Shown in pieces: positions 40,960 through 42,641 of a stretch of DNA of 42,641 nt (within the stretch, counting starts at the first letter, position 1; each line of letters opens with the position of its first letter). The DNA comes from Conexibacter sp. Its GTDB lineage: Bacteria > Actinomycetota > Thermoleophilia > Solirubrobacterales > Solirubrobacteraceae. Position numbers and translations under genes: made by a program. Location of the stretch: contig JAOPZA010000120.1 in assembly GCA_025964325.1 (NCBI GenBank), positions 1 through 42,641 on the forward strand, given 5' to 3'. The notes beneath the pieces are model-generated. The model had not been told where the DNA came from. It saw nothing but the letters and a program-made list of their open reading frames with translations, and made no database searches.

Positions 40960-41364
40960 TTATTGGCCGCCGACCTCGCGGCGGCGTCCATCGCCCACGC
41001 CGCCAAGTGACTCTGCCACCCGGTCGTCCGGCACTCCGGAAGCCAATGCAGACATCTCCCGAAGATGCTGCGCGACGCTGCCGACAACATCCTCAAGCAA
41101 CTTCACGGTCGACTGGTCCTTCAGCGCGTCGAACACGTTCGCCCCGTCCGGGCGTCGCGTCACCAGCCCCGAGCGATGCAGGATCTGCAGATGCTTGGAC
41201 ACATTCTGCTGGCTCAGGCCGAGCGCGTCCGCCAGCTCTTGAGGCGTGGCCGCGCCACCCGCGAGCTGCTCAACCAAGCGCAGCCGGACGACCTGACCCA
41301 GGATCGCAAGGCGCTCAGCGACCCGTGTCATCAGGCCCTCTGCGATCAACGCGCGCTCGCTCAC
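40960..41364 (-). CDS. ArsR-family transcriptional regulator (second of two)
   Basis: 134 residues, GTG start at 41364. HTH: Thr-Pro-Gln-Glu-Leu-Ala-Asp-Ala-Leu-Gly-Leu-Ser-Gln-Gln-Asn-Val-Ser-Lys-His-Leu-Gln-Ile-Leu-His-Arg-Ser-Gly. No Cys pair for metal binding. It lies 18 bp after the antiporter stop and in line with the first ArsR gene, so the three probably form one transcript, with one or both regulators controlling the antiporter. Confidence 0.8.
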   Translation of the reverse strand: MSERALIAEGLMTRVAERLAILGQVVRLRLVEQLAGGAATPQELADALGLSQQNVSKHLQILHRSGLVTRRPDGANVFDALKDQSTVKLLEDVVGSVAQHLREMSALASGVPDDRVAESLGGVGDGRRREVGGQ

Positions 41365-41382
41365 CGCCCAGAGGGGTGTGCG

Positions 41383-42641
41383 TCAGCCGGCCGTGGCTGC
41401 GGGAACCGGGTCGCCGCTGCGGGCGGCCACCGAATGCTCGCGGCTGTCCCGCGAGGAGATCAGCGCGAAGGCTAGGATCGCACCGGCGCCGGCGAAGCCG
41501 GCGCCGACCAGGAACGCCCGGTCGAACCCCTTGGTCAGGGCAACGGAGGGGTCGTGCACTCCGGAGTGGAGGAGGCTTTGGGTGCGGCTGTTGGCGATCG
41601 TCGCGAGGATCGCCAGTCCAAGCCCCCCGCCAATCCGCTGCGCGGTGTTGATCAGACCCGATGCCAGCCCCGCCTCATGCGGCCTGGTCCCGGTGACCGC
41701 GGCGATCGTCACCGACACGAACGCGAACCCGAACCCCACGCCCGCAAGCAGCGACGGGCCGAGCACGTCAGCGGCATATGAGCCTCCCGGCGCGGGCACT
41801 CGCGAGAACCAGGCCAGGCCGCCGGCGATCATCAGCAGCCCGGCGATCAGCGTCGGCTTAAACCCGATCCGCGTGACCAGCTGGGACGCGAGCCCGGCCG
41901 CGATGACGATTCCGACCGCCAGCGGCAGGTACGAGAGGCCCGTCTTGATCGGCGAGTAGTGCAGGACGTTCTGGAGGTACAGGGAGATGAAGTAGAACAT
42001 CGAGAACAACGCCATGCCGAGCAACAAGCCGACGAGGTTGGCGCCGCGCAAGGTCCGCAGCCGGAAGATCGAGAACGGCATCAGCGGGTGGCGCTGGCGC
42101 CGTTCGATGACCAGGAACGCGAGCAGCAAGAGCACGGCCCCGCCGATTTTCAGCAGCGTCGTCGAGGATCCCCAGCCGGCGTTGACGGCGTCCACAATCG
42201 CGTAAACGAGTAACGAGAGGCCGGCGGTGACGGTCACGGCGCCCGGCAGGTCAAAGGTGCTCGTGCCGTTCTCGGCGCGGCTCTCGAGCAGCGTCCGAGG
42301 CGCGGCTGCCGCCGCGGCGATCCCGATCGGGACGTTGACGAACAGCACCCAGCGCCAGCTGAGACCGCTGGTTAGGATCCCGCCGAGGAGCACACCGGCC
42401 GCGCCGCCGGCGCCCGCCACCGCACCCCAGATTCCGAGCGCCCGGTTGCGCTCGGAGCCCTCGGCGAAGGTGGTCGTGATGATCGACAGCGCCGCCGGGG
42501 AGACGATCGCGGCGCCGAGGCCCTGGATCGCCCGCGCCGCAAGCAGCCATCCCTCGGACTGGGCGATCCCGCCGGCGAACGAGGCGAGCGAGAACACCAC
42601 CAGGCCGAGCATGAACATGCGCCGGCGCCCGAGCAGGTCGG
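41383..42641 (-). CDS. MFS drug:H+ antiporter (DHA2/EmrB-QacA type), 5' end beyond the window
   Basis: The visible part (about 419 codons) starts at the end of helix 2 (Asp-Leu-Leu-Gly-Arg-Arg-Arg-Met) and covers the remaining ~12 helices of a 14-helix exporter. It includes motif C-like Gly-Pro/Gly-Gly segments and Trp-Arg-Trp-Val-Leu-Phe-Val-Asn-Val-Pro-Ile-Gly, which is nearly diagnostic for this group. The C-terminus is complete. Exports lipophilic compounds or antibiotics with proton antiport. Start codon lies outside the window. Confidence 0.9.
   Translation of the reverse strand, partial: DLLGRRRMFMLGLVVFSLASFAGGIAQSEGWLLAARAIQGLGAAIVSPAALSIITTTFAEGSERNRALGIWGAVAGAGGAAGVLLGGILTSGLSWRWVLFVNVPIGIAAAAAAPRTLLESRAENGTSTFDLPGAVTVTAGLSLLVYAIVDAVNAGWGSSTTLLKIGGAVLLLLAFLVIERRQRHPLMPFSIFRLRTLRGANLVGLLLGMALFSMFYFISLYLQNVLHYSPIKTGLSYLPLAVGIVIAAGLASQLVTRIGFKPTLIAGLLMIAGGLAWFSRVPAPGGSYAADVLGPSLLAGVGFGFAFVSVTIAAVTGTRPHEAGLASGLINTAQRIGGGLGLAILATIANSRTQSLLHSGVHDPSVALTKGFDRAFLVGAGFAGAGAILAFALISSRDSREHSVAARSGDPVPAATAG

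Noticed and set aside
1-42641. CRISPR arrays, rRNA genes, riboswitches
   Set aside because: No regularly spaced repeats, no rRNA-like sequence, and no leader with a recognisable riboswitch core was seen on either strand.

Overview
The window is very GC-rich bacterial DNA with frequent GTG starts, Tat signals, TTGAC(A/T)-N17 promoters and densely overlapping operons. This fits a high-GC actinobacterium. The protein mix (prmABCD-like diiron monooxygenase, sugar ABC importer, many SDRs, MobF/TraA-type relaxase) is what I would expect from soil Thermoleophilia (Solirubrobacterales-like) or a related actinobacterial lineage, but that placement is inference.

Layout. 1-10 kb is a patchwork of small units: the tail of a broken membrane protein, a C39-like peptidase, a methyltransferase, a MarR regulator divergent from a membrane-protein/SDR pair, a chimeric quinone-oxidoreductase pseudogene, a cupin, a truncated aldo/keto reductase, an SDR, a Tat-exported ferritin-like protein, and a TetR/NAD(P)-binding oxidoreductase pair separated by a twin operator.

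10.3-30.3 kb is the core of the window and looks like one co-regulated catabolic island. A ten-gene minus-strand operon (21879 down to 10284) encodes a sugar-type ABC importer (binding protein, double-ATPase, permease), an enoyl-CoA hydratase, a GH88-like unsaturated glucuronyl hydrolase, a CaiB/BaiF CoA-transferase, a 2-keto-3-deoxy-pentonate dehydratase of the FAH fold, a 2-oxoglutarate semialdehyde dehydrogenase, an SDR and a Gfo/Idh/MocA dehydrogenase. Next come a LacI-family repressor, a MaoC-type hydratase, and a complete four-component soluble diiron monooxygenase in prm/mim order (alpha, reductase, beta, coupling protein), with an aldehyde dehydrogenase divergent from alpha. Five near-identical palindromic elements (TGCGCAA-N4-TTGCGCA type) lie at the start sites of five promoters: the importer operon, lacI itself, maoC, the reductase-beta-coupling operon, and alpha/ALDH. 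The simplest reading is that one LacI-type repressor controls all of it. A sugar importer and Weimberg-like 2-oxoglutarate tail wired to a hydrocarbon-type monooxygenase and CoA-ester enzymes is an unusual combination. It could degrade a glycosylated or cyclic-ether-like substrate in which the sugar and the aglycone are processed together.

30.3-37 kb holds an IS5-like remnant, an MFS transporter, a creatininase-like hydrolase, two small proteins, a 3D-domain protein, a decayed gene, a Tat-exported sulfite-oxidase-family molybdoenzyme, and fragments of a WYL regulator and a tyrosine recombinase. At 37191-37232 is the 3' half of a tRNA-Thr(CGT) on the minus strand, which looks like an attachment-site scar. 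To its right are a 5'-truncated and frameshifted MobF relaxase/helicase, a small membrane protein, two ArsR regulators and an MFS drug/H+ antiporter running off the window. This right-hand block looks like a decaying integrated element.
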